Below, one piece after another: positions 54,310 through 62,844 of a stretch of 64,000 nt of DNA (its first letter is position 1; each line of letters begins with the position of its first letter). The stretch comes from Chryseobacterium ureilyticum (GTDB lineage: Bacteria > Bacteroidota > Bacteroidia > Flavobacteriales > Weeksellaceae), in the NCBI RefSeq assembly GCF_900156735.1, contig NZ_FTOL01000002.1, positions 62,001 to 126,000 on the forward strand, read 5' to 3'. The position numbers and the translations under genes were made by a program. The notes beneath the pieces are model-generated. The model saw only the letters and a list, made by a program, of their open reading frames with translations, was not told the DNA's origin and searched no databases.

Positions 54310-54956
54310 GGCTTTTGATTTTTTTGTTTTCTAAAATTCCAATTGATAAAGGGTAATTTTCTTTTCCCGTTCTCATTCCATGCTCCGATCTGTATTCCCC
54401 GAAAATCCTCACAACTGTTATACAATGATATTTGAAGTCCTCTACATTTCTGCCCTACATTCGTAAAAGGAGCGACAGAAACACCTTTTATTTCGTGATG
54501 TAAATTATAAAGTGGAGAAACAGCCATTCCGTTGGTGATAGCATATGAATTTATATTACTTGAAACATTGATTTCCAAACCATTGGTTATTGTAGGTTCC
54601 ATATTAATTAGAGATAACTGAAGTCCATTGATTTTATTCATTTTATTTTCAGAAACAACTTCATAGTCATCGTTCAAACTTCCTTTACTTAATACATCCG
54701 GTAAATTAAAAGCCAATAAAAAAGGATAAAAAATGCCCACTATATTTGCTCCCACAACCAGTCCGTTTACTTTCTTGGGAACGAGATCACCATCCTCTTC
54801 AAAATATTTAAATAAAACACCATTTACATTTTTTACATGTTTTGAGGGTGAAAATCCAAAAACTTTAGGTCTTAAAGAATCTACTTTTATAGCGTCTGAT
54901 GCATAGATCAGATTACAGAATAAAAGAATCGGTATTAAAAAAAATTGTGTTTTCAT
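54306..54956 (-). CDS. LA_2272-like surface-repeat protein, copy B
   Basis: A 216-residue precursor with signal peptide MKTQFFLIPILLFCNLIYAS. It has the same repeat type: GLQLSLINMEPTITNGLEIN, GMAVSPLYNLHHEIKGVSVA, GLQISLYNSCEDFRGIQIGA and ends WNENGKRKLPFINWNF. Similarity to copy A is strongest in the last 60 residues (GIQIGAWNENGKRKLPFIN against GLQIGLWNKNAKRSLPVIN). It is the first gene of the trio, with 4-bp overlap to the lipoprotein gene. Confidence 0.7.
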   Translation of the reverse strand: MKTQFFLIPILLFCNLIYASDAIKVDSLRPKVFGFSPSKHVKNVNGVLFKYFEEDGDLVPKKVNGLVVGANIVGIFYPFLLAFNLPDVLSKGSLNDDYEVVSENKMNKINGLQLSLINMEPTITNGLEINVSSNINSYAITNGMAVSPLYNLHHEIKGVSVAPFTNVGQKCRGLQISLYNSCEDFRGIQIGAWNENGKRKLPFINWNFRKQKNQKP

Positions 54957-55097
54957 AACTTCTAACTTTAAAATTATAAGTCAAAATTATCTGCTCAAGG
55001 CAGATTTTTGAATGTGAAAACACATTAAAAAAAATATCCTATTTGCGAAAATCACAAATAGGATACTAAAATTTTATATAAAGAATTACTTATATAT

Positions 55098-56810
55098 TCA
55101 TTTCATATTCAGAAAATCAATAGCTTTCTCTATGAAAGTATCTTTACCGTTTTTGATATCTTCAAGATTATCTTCCACCACAATATCAGGCTGTACTCCG
55201 ATAGTATGAAACAAAGATCCATCAGGATTTCTTACTTTCATCCCTGTGAAAGAATATCCCATAGTATTCAATAGTGGTCTACGATTAATATTTCCATTCA
55301 CACCTCCCGTAGGTCTTCCTATCAGTGTTGCATAGTTATTTCCTTTGATATATTGAGCAATTGACTCTTGAAAACTGCCACATCCTTCATTTACCAATAA
55401 AACTATTTTTGCATTGAGTTCTTCTTTTTTCTTAAAATCCCATCCTTTCCAATTTGAATATGAAATATCATTGTAAAATGGATTCTCAATTTTTGGAAAA
55501 CTCATAAATTTAACTTTATTTCTATCTGGAAAGAAGGTAGCTAAAATAGCTGTTACCCCACCGTTACTCGTCTTAGGATAACCTCTAATATCAATAATAA
55601 TTTTACCAAAAGACTTAATATAATCGATTTTACTTTCTACTGTTATTTTTTTTAAATTCTGTAGGTTAATGTACAATACATTATTTCTTAATTCCTGCAT
55701 TTCAATTTCGTTATCATAGCTAAAGAAAGTTTGATTCATCGTATTAAAGTCTCTTTTTAGGTAAACAATATTACCATTATCAAGACTAATAGAAACAGCA
55801 GTATTTTCCTTTCCTTTAAAAAGTTCCTTTACAGCATTTTGTGTGTTATAGTGATCCGAACCAGACCAATATTGCTTAATACTATCAATAACCGATTCTA
55901 CGTTTTTATCATCAATTTTAGTTATTATATCTCCTTTTTTCAATTCAGTATTATTTCCTAAAATTTTGGTAACAACAAGTTGTTTTGTTGTTCTCATATA
56001 TCTTGTTTTTATTCCTGGTGAAAAGTAATTCAATTTGAAATAGTCCGGATAAGAAATCCACATATGTCCATCATTGAAATAATGTGATATCTTTCTAAGC
56101 GTAAAATAATTTTCCTCTTCATTTTTGTTCTGATAGGCTGAAATAAGACCTTCTTTCAATATTTTATCCCAATCCAGTTTCATTTCATCCTGATAAGGAA
56201 AAAAATGCCTCAGCCCGGACCACATGATGATCATATTCGCAAGAGCTGTATTTCGGTCAAAAGTTTTTGATTTCAAACTTTGATATCCATTAAGGTTTCC
56301 TTCAGGAAAAGTTTTATTATTTTTAGAGTAAACAATAAGAGGAATAATTGGCGAAAAATTATTGGAAAGTTTTAGAGTATAAAACGGTTGCGGAATAGGG
56401 ATACTTCCTATATTAAAATCAATGCTGTCTACATTTTTTCTTTTTCTGTCATATGTTTTTTTTTGAGAATCATTTCCTAGCCCTTTATTTACCCAATAGA
56501 CAGGCTTCGTTCCGGTTTTATCCCATTGATATTCATTTTTACCATACGTAACAGAGGGTGCCAATGGAAGAAAAAGTTCCTTTATCTTTATTTCAAATTC
56601 CTTTTGATTCTTCGTTTTCAATATTTCTTCTACTCCATACATTGCGAACAAGTCCCAATTAAAGTTTGCAGACTCATCACTTGGATGAAAATGCCTTACC
56701 ACAGAATACATTTTAGCAAAATCTTCAAGCTTCTTGATTTCTGAATTACTTTGTCCGAAAATCAATCCACTGCATACAATACATAGGAAAAATAATTTAA
56801 GTTTTGTCAT
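55098..56810 (-). CDS. S41-family (C-terminal processing/tricorn-like) peptidase
   Basis: A 570-residue precursor. Signal peptide MTKLKLFFLCIVCSGLIFGQ. A helical and beta N-terminal region to about 280 is followed by a PDZ-like part (NTELKKGDIITKIDDKNVES) and the S41 domain: NNVLYINLQNLKKITVESKI, KIIIDIRGYPKTSNGGVTAI. The catalytic Ser is in LLVNEGCGSFQESIAQYI (N-x-x-C-x-S-F-x-E, where the usual form is N-x-x-S-x-S-A-x-E). IGRPTGGVNGN is the substrate-side loop. It is exported, probably to the periplasm or outer-membrane face. It is divergent from an HTH regulator gene. Confidence 0.85.
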   Translation of the reverse strand: MTKLKLFFLCIVCSGLIFGQSNSEIKKLEDFAKMYSVVRHFHPSDESANFNWDLFAMYGVEEILKTKNQKEFEIKIKELFLPLAPSVTYGKNEYQWDKTGTKPVYWVNKGLGNDSQKKTYDRKRKNVDSIDFNIGSIPIPQPFYTLKLSNNFSPIIPLIVYSKNNKTFPEGNLNGYQSLKSKTFDRNTALANMIIMWSGLRHFFPYQDEMKLDWDKILKEGLISAYQNKNEEENYFTLRKISHYFNDGHMWISYPDYFKLNYFSPGIKTRYMRTTKQLVVTKILGNNTELKKGDIITKIDDKNVESVIDSIKQYWSGSDHYNTQNAVKELFKGKENTAVSISLDNGNIVYLKRDFNTMNQTFFSYDNEIEMQELRNNVLYINLQNLKKITVESKIDYIKSFGKIIIDIRGYPKTSNGGVTAILATFFPDRNKVKFMSFPKIENPFYNDISYSNWKGWDFKKKEELNAKIVLLVNEGCGSFQESIAQYIKGNNYATLIGRPTGGVNGNINRRPLLNTMGYSFTGMKVRNPDGSLFHTIGVQPDIVVEDNLEDIKNGKDTFIEKAIDFLNMK

Positions 56811-57056
56811 ATTTATCTTGAGTTTATGAATATTTCAGGATGATTAGCGAAGCAAAGAAAAAGTAAATTTGGTAAGACCAACGAAAAACAAAACATAAAC
56901 TTTTTTTAAACTTTGGCAAAAAATCATAAAATTTCGTAAAAACAACCTGTCTTTCTTCTATACAAAAGCTTTTATAAGGAAATTAGTAAAAAACAGGTTC
57001 TCTATTTCAGCTTTATAAGATAAAAAAGTATAGCATTATTCAATATAAAAAAACAG

Positions 57057-57064
57057 TACATTTG
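57057..57064 (+). promoter_or_regulatory. Promoter -7 box of the HTH regulator gene
   Basis: TACATTTG matches TANNTTTG and lies 16 bp before the ATG at 57081. The 270-bp gap 56811-57080 holds this box and the divergent S41 promoter region, nothing else recognised. Confidence 0.6.
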
Positions 57065-57080
57065 TGAAAATCACAAAACT

Positions 57081-58007
57081 ATGCACCAGGAAGCTTTATT
57101 AAAAGAGATCCGGAGAAAAATTGGTGACCGATCACTGAACGACGAGATTGCCAATATTCTTAATATCAGCTATGATGCTGCTCATAGAAGGACATCTCAA
57201 AAAGCAAAATTCAGTTTTGAAGAAGCGCTGGAACTTGCAAAATATTACCAAATTTCTCTGGATCAGTTTTTAGGTACAGAAAATCAATTGGTTGTTAAGA
57301 GAACACAACCTGTGAAAACTACTGAAGATCTCTTAAATTACTTTGAAAATTCACTTAAAATTCTAGATGTATTTCAGGATATTACCAATTCTAAAGTATA
57401 TTATTCCGCTAAAGACATTCCGTTTTTCTATACCATTTCAGATTCTGTTTTGTCCCGTTTCAAATTTTATGTCTGGATGAATCTGTTGAATCAGGATAAG
57501 TTTTTAAGCCCTTTTCATGAGTTTAATATGCAATATCATTCTGTTAAAAATGAAATGCTTAAAGATTTATATGACAAACAAAATGTTACAGAAATTTGGA
57601 ATGACACTACCATTATGAGTGCTTTAAGGCAGATTAAGTTCTATTCCGAAATGGGACTTCTGAGAAAAAGTGATATTGAACTGATTCTTGAGGACCTGAA
57701 GAAATTATTAATGGATCTGGAAAATAAAACCTTGGAAAAATCTAATTTTCAAATTTATATCAATGATCTTGTGATCTTAAACAACAGTATTTTGTTTAAA
57801 AATGAACAACAATGTTCTTTCTTTATCCCTTTCAGTATGTTTGGATACATGATGACCAATGATAAAATAACCTGTGAAGATTCTTTAAGCTATTTTGAAT
57901 ATCAGATCAAAAATTCAAGATCGTTGAATGAATCCGGAAACAGGGAAAGAAAAATGTTCTTCAATAAAATGTATGAGCAGATTGAAAATTTAAATCAGAA
58001 ATTATAA
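57081..58007 (+). CDS. HTH transcriptional regulator with large ligand-type domain
   Basis: A 308-residue soluble protein. The N-terminus is a Cro/C1-type HTH: EIRRKIGDRSLNDEIANILN then ISYDAAHRRTSQKAKFSFEE and LAKYYQISLDQFLG. Residues 75-308 form a mostly helical domain that I do not recognise (LLNYFENSLKILDVFQDITN, CSFFIPFSMFGYMMTNDKIT). Similar one-HTH proteins are common in flavobacteria. It is divergent from the S41 peptidase gene, so it may control it or itself. Confidence 0.75.
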   Translation: MHQEALLKEIRRKIGDRSLNDEIANILNISYDAAHRRTSQKAKFSFEEALELAKYYQISLDQFLGTENQLVVKRTQPVKTTEDLLNYFENSLKILDVFQDITNSKVYYSAKDIPFFYTISDSVLSRFKFYVWMNLLNQDKFLSPFHEFNMQYHSVKNEMLKDLYDKQNVTEIWNDTTIMSALRQIKFYSEMGLLRKSDIELILEDLKKLLMDLENKTLEKSNFQIYINDLVILNNSILFKNEQQCSFFIPFSMFGYMMTNDKITCEDSLSYFEYQIKNSRSLNESGNRERKMFFNKMYEQIENLNQKL

Positions 58008-58127
58008 CATTTAATCAACTCTTTAGGATGATTATAGGTTGTATTAAAATAAATTCTTTCACCTGAAGTTAAATTATGTATATTTAAACAATAATTACTT
58101 TTTTATAAAACTAATCCCATATAAACA

Positions 58128-58565
58128 ATGACATTTAACGAAATAAAGAAAGAAATTAAATTTGATATAAAAACAGATAAAAAAGTAAAAGCAATTTGGT
58201 ATTGGGGATTATTTTCTATGACTGGCGTATTCATTTTAAAATGGATCAGAGCAAGACATATGCATCTTTCAGAAACTCAGGATTTTCTTCAGGGAACGTT
58301 ACCTAATTTTTTTGCGGCTACCGGAATTTTCGCGTCAGTTTTTATTTTTTATAAGCTTCTTTTTCGTACAGACGCCTCTTCTTCTAAGAAGTTAATCTTT
58401 TCAACATTATTTACTTTTTTCGGATTAATACTTTGGGAAGTTATTCAGTATTTTATGGGTTCTCCTATGGATATTTACGATGTATTGATGACCATTTTAG
58501 GTTGTATTCTTACAGGAGGTTTTATACAGATTCTTTATTCTGAAAATTCATCACAAAAAATATAG
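58128..58565 (+). CDS. Hypothetical four-helix membrane protein
   Basis: A 145-residue protein with hydrophobic helices at about 24-40 (AIWYWGLFSMTGVFILKWI), 58-79, 90-108 (IFSTLFTFFGLILWEVIQYF) and 117-136 (DVLMTILGCILTGGFIQILY). The third with its WE and the fourth resemble VanZ/DUF2238-type proteins. No further family call is safe. It is 120 bp after the regulator gene. Confidence 0.6.
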   Translation: MTFNEIKKEIKFDIKTDKKVKAIWYWGLFSMTGVFILKWIRARHMHLSETQDFLQGTLPNFFAATGIFASVFIFYKLLFRTDASSSKKLIFSTLFTFFGLILWEVIQYFMGSPMDIYDVLMTILGCILTGGFIQILYSENSSQKI

Positions 58566-58706
58566 ACATTTAAGTATATTTTAAATGTTCTCAATAGAAA
58601 TATTCCTGAAAATCAATCAACAATTGAATTCAGTTTTTAAATGATGAAAATTATTTATGAATAAGTGAATGATCAACAAGGAAATTGACCATCATTAAAA
58701 AGAAAT

Positions 58707-59249
58707 TTATTCGTCTTTCTTAGAAGGAACTAGAAAAACATCAATAAGACCTTCAGGAAGTACCATTTTGATGGTTCTTTCTTCTCTGTCTACCTCAAGA
58801 ATCCAGTCTTTGATCATAGGGATAACCACTTCTTTTCCATCCAGATTGGTAATGAAATACACCTGTGCGGTCTGATCATTTACAGATCTGATCACTCCAC
58901 AGTTGTTATCATTTTCATCAAAAATTTCAAATCCGATGATTTCGTGGTAGTAGAATTGCTTTCCTGAAAGTTTTGGAAGAGAAGCCAGTGGAAGGTAAAC
59001 ACTTTTACCCAAAACCTGGTCTACCATTGCTTCAGAAGAGTTTTTGAAAGCAAGGTTCAGAGCGTCTAATTTGCTCCATGATGATTTTTCAATAAAAAAT
59101 GGAACCAATAATCCGTTGATTTCAACGAATATTGATTCCAATTTATTGTAAAGCTCAGGCTGATCGGTATCCAATTTAAGAATAACGTTGCCCGCAAGTC
59201 CGTGTCTGCGTGTAATTTTCCCCAACAAATAGCAATCTTCTTTACGCAT
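58707..59249 (-). CDS. rimM: 16S rRNA-processing protein RimM
   Basis: A 180-residue protein with two beta-barrel domains. The N-terminal RimM domain begins CYLLGKITRRHGLAGNVILK; the PRC-barrel domain includes FYYHEIIGFEIFDENDNNCG and VVIPMIKDWILEVDREERTI. It ends LPEGLIDVF plus a short tail. RimM helps the 30S head to mature and binds S19. It follows rpsP by 14 bp, the standard rpsP-rimM order. Confidence 0.95.
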   Translation of the reverse strand: MRKEDCYLLGKITRRHGLAGNVILKLDTDQPELYNKLESIFVEINGLLVPFFIEKSSWSKLDALNLAFKNSSEAMVDQVLGKSVYLPLASLPKLSGKQFYYHEIIGFEIFDENDNNCGVIRSVNDQTAQVYFITNLDGKEVVIPMIKDWILEVDREERTIKMVLPEGLIDVFLVPSKKDE

Positions 59250-59263
59250 AACAGGAAATGTTC

Positions 59264-59818
59264 TTAAGCTTCAGTGTTTTCTTCAGTTTCAGCAGCAGCT
59301 TCTCCTTCTGTAGCAACTTCTTCAGCAGGTGCGTTTGCAGCTTCTTCAGCAGCTTTAGCATCAGCTTCAGCTTGTGCAGCAGCAGCAACTCTAGCTTCGT
59401 TTACTTTTACTTCAGCTTCTAAAGCAGCTTTTTTAGCATCAGCTTTAGCAGTAGCTAAACCTTCAACTTTACCTTGTACTTTAGATTCTTTAGCTTCTAA
59501 CCAAGCATTAAATCTTTTTTCAGCTTCAGCTTGATCAAAAGCACCTTTAGCAACACCACCTTGTAAGTGTTTTTTGTAAAGAGCACCTTTGTAAGATAAA
59601 ATAGCTCTAGCAGTATCAGTAGGCTGAGCACCGTTGTTTAACCACTGTACAGCAGAATCAACGTTCAACTCGATAGTTGCTGGGTTAGTAATTGGGTTGT
59701 AAGTTCCTAGTTTCTCGATGAATCTACCATCTCTTCTAGCTCTAGAATCTGCAACCACGATGTGGAAGAAAGGTTTTCCTTTTTTACCGTGTCTTTGTAA
59801 TCTGATTTTTACTGACAT
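59264..59818 (-). CDS. rpsP: Small-subunit ribosomal protein bS16 with long Ala/Glu-rich tail
   Basis: Residues 1-80 are S16: MSVKIRLQRHGKKGKPFFHI then VVADSRARRDGRFIEKLGTY and NPITNPATIELN. Residues about 90-184 are a low-complexity Ala/Glu/Lys extension (KADAKKAALEAEVKVNEARV, AEEAANAPAEEVATEGEAAA). Most bacterial S16 proteins are 80-90 residues; long tails of this type are known in Bacteroidota. The tail is probably exposed at the ribosome surface. A promoter box lies 49 bp upstream and rimM follows. Confidence 0.95.
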   Translation of the reverse strand: MSVKIRLQRHGKKGKPFFHIVVADSRARRDGRFIEKLGTYNPITNPATIELNVDSAVQWLNNGAQPTDTARAILSYKGALYKKHLQGGVAKGAFDQAEAEKRFNAWLEAKESKVQGKVEGLATAKADAKKAALEAEVKVNEARVAAAAQAEADAKAAEEAANAPAEEVATEGEAAAETEENTEA

Positions 59819-59866
59819 AATGTTTGAATTTTACGGGAACTCGTCCCAGTTAAATATTTAAGAGTG

Positions 59867-59874
59867 CAAAGATA
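59867..59874 (-). promoter_or_regulatory. Promoter -7 box of rpsP-rimM
   Basis: TATCTTTG on the minus strand lies 48 bp before the rpsP ATG. The leader between them can form a small hairpin (GGGAC with GTTCCC). Confidence 0.65.
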
Positions 59875-59926
59875 GAATAAATTTTCCAATTAGATAATCT
59901 TAAATTGATATAATTTTATATTTTTT

Positions 59927-60511
59927 TCAAACCAGCAAAATAAAGGGCAAAACGGTTGAAATAATAACCGAAATCAAAACAGCCAAAAATACAATGATAT
60001 TATCCTTGGTTTTCTTTGTAATCCATCTAATCACCAAATAATTTAAGATATAAACTGGTATAAGCAAAAAGAATGAAAATTCAGAAGTAAACGAAAGTAT
60101 AGTATAAAGAAAAAGTAATCCATTAATAGAAGCAAAAACAATTCCTAAAAGACTTCTATAAATTGTTTTTTTATCAATTCTATCATTGTCCCTCACTCTC
60201 GAAAACTGATCAAACTTTTCAAGAATAAAAATTTTTAAATCTTCTTTGTCCATTACTTCTGATGAAATATTATTGAGAACAGAATTGATTGTTTCTCCTT
60301 TCTGTACACTATGATAAACCTCAAAAGCAACTCTACCCTTTTCTTTAATCAAAGCTTTCCTCTGTTCAGCCTTACTTACAAACTCATTATAATTAAATTT
60401 TTGATTGATCACCTCACGCATCTCATTATTTATTGTGCCGGTATGATCAGTCATATGAAGATAAGCCACAAGCAGATCTTCTTCATTATAATTACGGTAA
60501 ATATTCTTCAT
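59927..60511 (-). CDS. Hypothetical membrane protein
   Basis: A 194-residue protein. Residues 1-120 are soluble and charged (MKNIYRNYNEEDLLVAYLHM, EVINQKFNYNEFVSKAEQRK). Two to three helices follow at about 122-170 (SLLGIVFASINGLLFLYTIL, FFLLIPVYILNYLVIRWI) and one at 173-194 (IVFLAVLISVIISTVLPFIL). No family is recognised. It begins 3 bp after the nitroreductase stop (TAATTAATG), so it is coupled to it. Confidence 0.6.
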   Translation of the reverse strand: MKNIYRNYNEEDLLVAYLHMTDHTGTINNEMREVINQKFNYNEFVSKAEQRKALIKEKGRVAFEVYHSVQKGETINSVLNNISSEVMDKEDLKIFILEKFDQFSRVRDNDRIDKKTIYRSLLGIVFASINGLLFLYTILSFTSEFSFFLLIPVYILNYLVIRWITKKTKDNIIVFLAVLISVIISTVLPFILLV

Positions 60512-60514
60512 TAA

Positions 60515-61024
60515 TTATACTTCTCCCATATAGAAAAGTCCAAGGCACTTCTGGTTTTCTTCTATTGTCAAGGATTCTTTAAGATAGTCAACGATTTTAG
60601 GGGAACTCCAGTAGCAACCGACATTATTGGCAGTACAGCTTAGGTACATATTCTGAACCGCCATAGATGTTGCCGCAATCTCTTCCCACTCAGGAACCAT
60701 GCCACTGAAATTAACAACTATGGAAACAATTACATTTGCCTTATTGATTTTAAAGCCGATATCGTTATACTTTTTCTCCAAAAAAAGCTGTTCAGGCTGG
60801 GTAGCCTTATAGATAGCCTGCATTTCTGAAGCCAGTTTTGCTTTTTCCTCTCCTTTGAATATTTTAAAACGCCAAGGTTTCGTACGTTTATGATTAGGAG
60901 CAAGTGTCGCTGAATGTAAAATTTCATCAATAATCTCCTGAGAGATTTCAGCATCCGTATAATCTTTTGGGAAAATACTTCTTCTTTGCTCTATAATTTC
61001 TTTTAAAACTTCTGCTTTATTCAT
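60515..61024 (-). CDS. Nitroreductase-family FMN oxidoreductase (YdjA-like), short at the C-terminus
   Basis: A 169-residue protein. FMN-binding parts are RRSIFPKDYTDAEISQEIID (Arg near the N-terminus), LHSATLAPNHKRTKPWRFKI, and AATSMAVQNMYLSCTANNVG with CYWSSPKIVD. Such enzymes reduce nitro groups or quinones with NAD(P)H. The last residues are LGLFYMGEV. YdjA-like proteins carry on from FLYLGTP for about 15-20 residues, so the C-terminus is missing or shifted. The stop lies 3 bp before the next gene start. Probably still active as a dimer, but this is not certain. Confidence 0.82.
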   Translation of the reverse strand: MNKAEVLKEIIEQRRSIFPKDYTDAEISQEIIDEILHSATLAPNHKRTKPWRFKIFKGEEKAKLASEMQAIYKATQPEQLFLEKKYNDIGFKINKANVIVSIVVNFSGMVPEWEEIAATSMAVQNMYLSCTANNVGCYWSSPKIVDYLKESLTIEENQKCLGLFYMGEV

Positions 61025-61070
61025 ACCTGCAAATTTACAACATGAAATTCAATCTGTTGTACTTAAAATG

Positions 61071-61706
61071 TTAAGTATTTATAGCTAGTTTCTGATTTTT
61101 ATATGCTTTGTAATTACTGATAACAAAGGTTACAAGAATAATTAAAACAAATAATATTCCCAACCATTTTTCATATCCTTCTCCCATCATAGGATTCAGC
61201 CTATATAAAGCAATAAAACTTATGGCATATATCACACCTGTAATAATCCAGCCGTAACCAGGATCGGGATATACCTTCACTGTGCTTGCTTTATTATAAC
61301 TAAAAATTGGAAGTAGCTTATGCTGATCCCACATTATAAGTACCAGAACAGCAATCATCATTAAGGACGTTATAATCCAGGTTCCTGTAAAAGAAAGACT
61401 GATAGTAATGATCCATATATTCGTCAATATGGCAAGAAATAATAATGCTCCCAAAGTTGCAAACCGCTGAGTCATCAGTAAAATTCCGGCTGTGAGCTGA
61501 ACCAGTCCTAAGAAATTCCAGTAAAAGCCAGATTGATATAAGGCTTCAAAAAAATATCCTATTGGATGATCTGTTGAAATTCTGGTGAACCTCTCTCCCA
61601 ACAATTTCACTAATCCCGATGGGAAAAAAGCGAACCCCAGCAAATAACGCAAATGGATAATGACCCATTGATTGAATCTATTGGTTCTTAAACTCTCAAA
61701 TGTCAT
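61071..61706 (-). CDS. DoxX-like membrane protein
   Basis: A 211-residue protein with about five hydrophobic helices: WVIIHLRYLLGFAFFPSGLV (with the K in VKLLGE), FLGLVQLTAGILLMTQRFA, LLFLAILTNIWIITISLSF, WIITSLMMIAVLVLIMWDQ and WIITGVIYAISFIALYRL, then another near the end. The RYLLGFxFFxSGxxK start is of the DoxX type. Members act in quinone or sulphur redox reactions; no such role is shown here. It is monocistronic. Confidence 0.65.
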   Translation of the reverse strand: MTFESLRTNRFNQWVIIHLRYLLGFAFFPSGLVKLLGERFTRISTDHPIGYFFEALYQSGFYWNFLGLVQLTAGILLMTQRFATLGALLFLAILTNIWIITISLSFTGTWIITSLMMIAVLVLIMWDQHKLLPIFSYNKASTVKVYPDPGYGWIITGVIYAISFIALYRLNPMMGEGYEKWLGILFVLIILVTFVISNYKAYKNQKLAINT

Positions 61707-61740
61707 GGTTATATATTTTGAGGTCCAAAGTATTAAATAA

Positions 61741-61769
61741 AAAACAAAAACTTCAAATAAATTTGAAGT
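61741..61769 (-). terminator. Terminator of the GreA-like gene
   Basis: ACTTCAAAT and ATTTGAAGT pair on a 2-nt loop and are followed on the minus strand by TTTTGTTTTTT, about 56 bp after the stop. Confidence 0.7.
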
Positions 61770-61824
61770 TGTATTTATCGAATCATAGAAAATTCAATCG
61801 CGAAATAAAAATTTATCATTCAGG

Positions 61825-62274
61825 TTATAGTACTTCCACTATTTTCTGATGGATTTTATTCAAAGTAAATTCATCACCTGCTCTCATTCCCATCATTTTT
61901 TTTGCCATGGGGCTTTCCGGAGAAATGGCATAGAAGCGATCTCCTTCAAAGAAAAATTCTCCTAATGAAACGGAAATATAAAAACGGGCTTTATTGGTAA
62001 TCACCAAAGATCCCAGCTGAATTCTTTCTGTAGAGTTATTCAGTACTTTTGCCATGTTTCTTTTCAGATCATTCAAAGCACCAAGCTGTCGCTGCATCTG
62101 ATAGATTTCTTCCTGCATTTCTTCTCTCATGCTGTCGTACTTTGGTGTCTTTTTAATATCACGACTGGCTTCCAGAGTAAATTCAATAAAATTTTTAAGC
62201 TTCTCAATTTTCTCTGCAATGGTAGTTTTTACAAAGTCTCTGATATCACTTTTTTCAAATACAATCTTCTCCAT
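61825..62274 (-). CDS. GreA/GreB-family elongation-factor-like protein
   Basis: A 149-residue protein. Residues 1-75 form a helical coiled-coil-like region (TTIAEKIEKLKNFIEFTLEA, MREEMQEEIYQMQRQLGALN). The C-terminal FKBP-like fold has IQLGSLVITNKARFYISVSL and FYAISPESPMAKKMMGMRAG then DEFTLNKIHQKIVEVL, as in GreA. Residues at the coiled-coil tip are not the DxE of GreA in a way I can confirm. It binds RNA polymerase, probably. It is divergent from the DUF805 gene. In databases such proteins may carry unrelated names. Confidence 0.8.
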   Translation of the reverse strand: MEKIVFEKSDIRDFVKTTIAEKIEKLKNFIEFTLEASRDIKKTPKYDSMREEMQEEIYQMQRQLGALNDLKRNMAKVLNNSTERIQLGSLVITNKARFYISVSLGEFFFEGDRFYAISPESPMAKKMMGMRAGDEFTLNKIHQKIVEVL

Positions 62275-62349
62275 AAATCGATTCTTTATATAAAGATAAT
62301 ATTTTTTAAAATAATAATTATACTTTCGTGTTTCTATAAAAACTAATTA

Positions 62350-62796
62350 ATGATTCATAGAATTCTAAATCAATTCTCCCGCAAAGGCAGAATCACCAGA
62401 GGAGAATATATTATTTCATTTATGATATTTGTGGCAATCTGCTATCCTTTATCCTGGATTGACAAAAATTATGATTTACCCGTAGGAATTAAGGAACCGC
62501 TTAAATTATTATCCCTTCCCATACTTGCTTTTATTTTACTAAGAGGAGCAAGAAGATGTCATGACAGAGGTAATAGCGGATTATATCAGTTTATCCCCGG
62601 CTATTTTTTCTTTATGATTTTAGGAGAAAGTGATTATGGGATCAATAAATACGGTCCGAATCCAAAGGGAAAAGGCAATGATACCATTAATACCACTACA
62701 GATAATTTTCAGAATGCTTTAATCAGTAATCTGATGCATGATCATCATTGCAATCATTGTAAACATCACCACTGTAATTGTAAACATAAAAGATAA
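62350..62796 (+). CDS. DUF805 membrane protein with Cys/His-rich tail
   Basis: A 148-residue protein. Residues 1-110 are DUF805: FSRKGRITRGEYIISFMIFV, LKLLSLPILAFILLRGARRC, HDRGNSGLYQFIPGYFFFMI, and the closing GINKYGPNPKGKGN. Two to three helices are clear. The tail after residue 125 is MHDHHCNHCKHHHCNCKHKR in form, which may bind zinc, copper or nickel. Such a tail is not part of the usual DUF805 protein. It is divergent from the GreA-like gene and has a terminator downstream. Confidence 0.82.
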   Translation: MIHRILNQFSRKGRITRGEYIISFMIFVAICYPLSWIDKNYDLPVGIKEPLKLLSLPILAFILLRGARRCHDRGNSGLYQFIPGYFFFMILGESDYGINKYGPNPKGKGNDTINTTTDNFQNALISNLMHDHHCNHCKHHHCNCKHKR

Positions 62797-62808
62797 AATC
62801 TACGAAAT

Positions 62809-62842
62809 AAAAAAGCCTTGTAACGTTCTACAAGGCTTTTCA
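62809..62842. terminator. Convergent terminator between DUF805 and SRPBCC genes
   Basis: AAAAGCCTTGTA and TACAAGGCTTTT pair around a short loop with A and T runs at the sides, so it works for both converging genes. Confidence 0.85.
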
Positions 62843-62844
62843 TT

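Noticed and set aside
59274..59534. Plus-strand 86-codon frame rich in Ala and Ser
   Set aside because: It is the complement of the low-complexity rpsP tail and has no features of its own.
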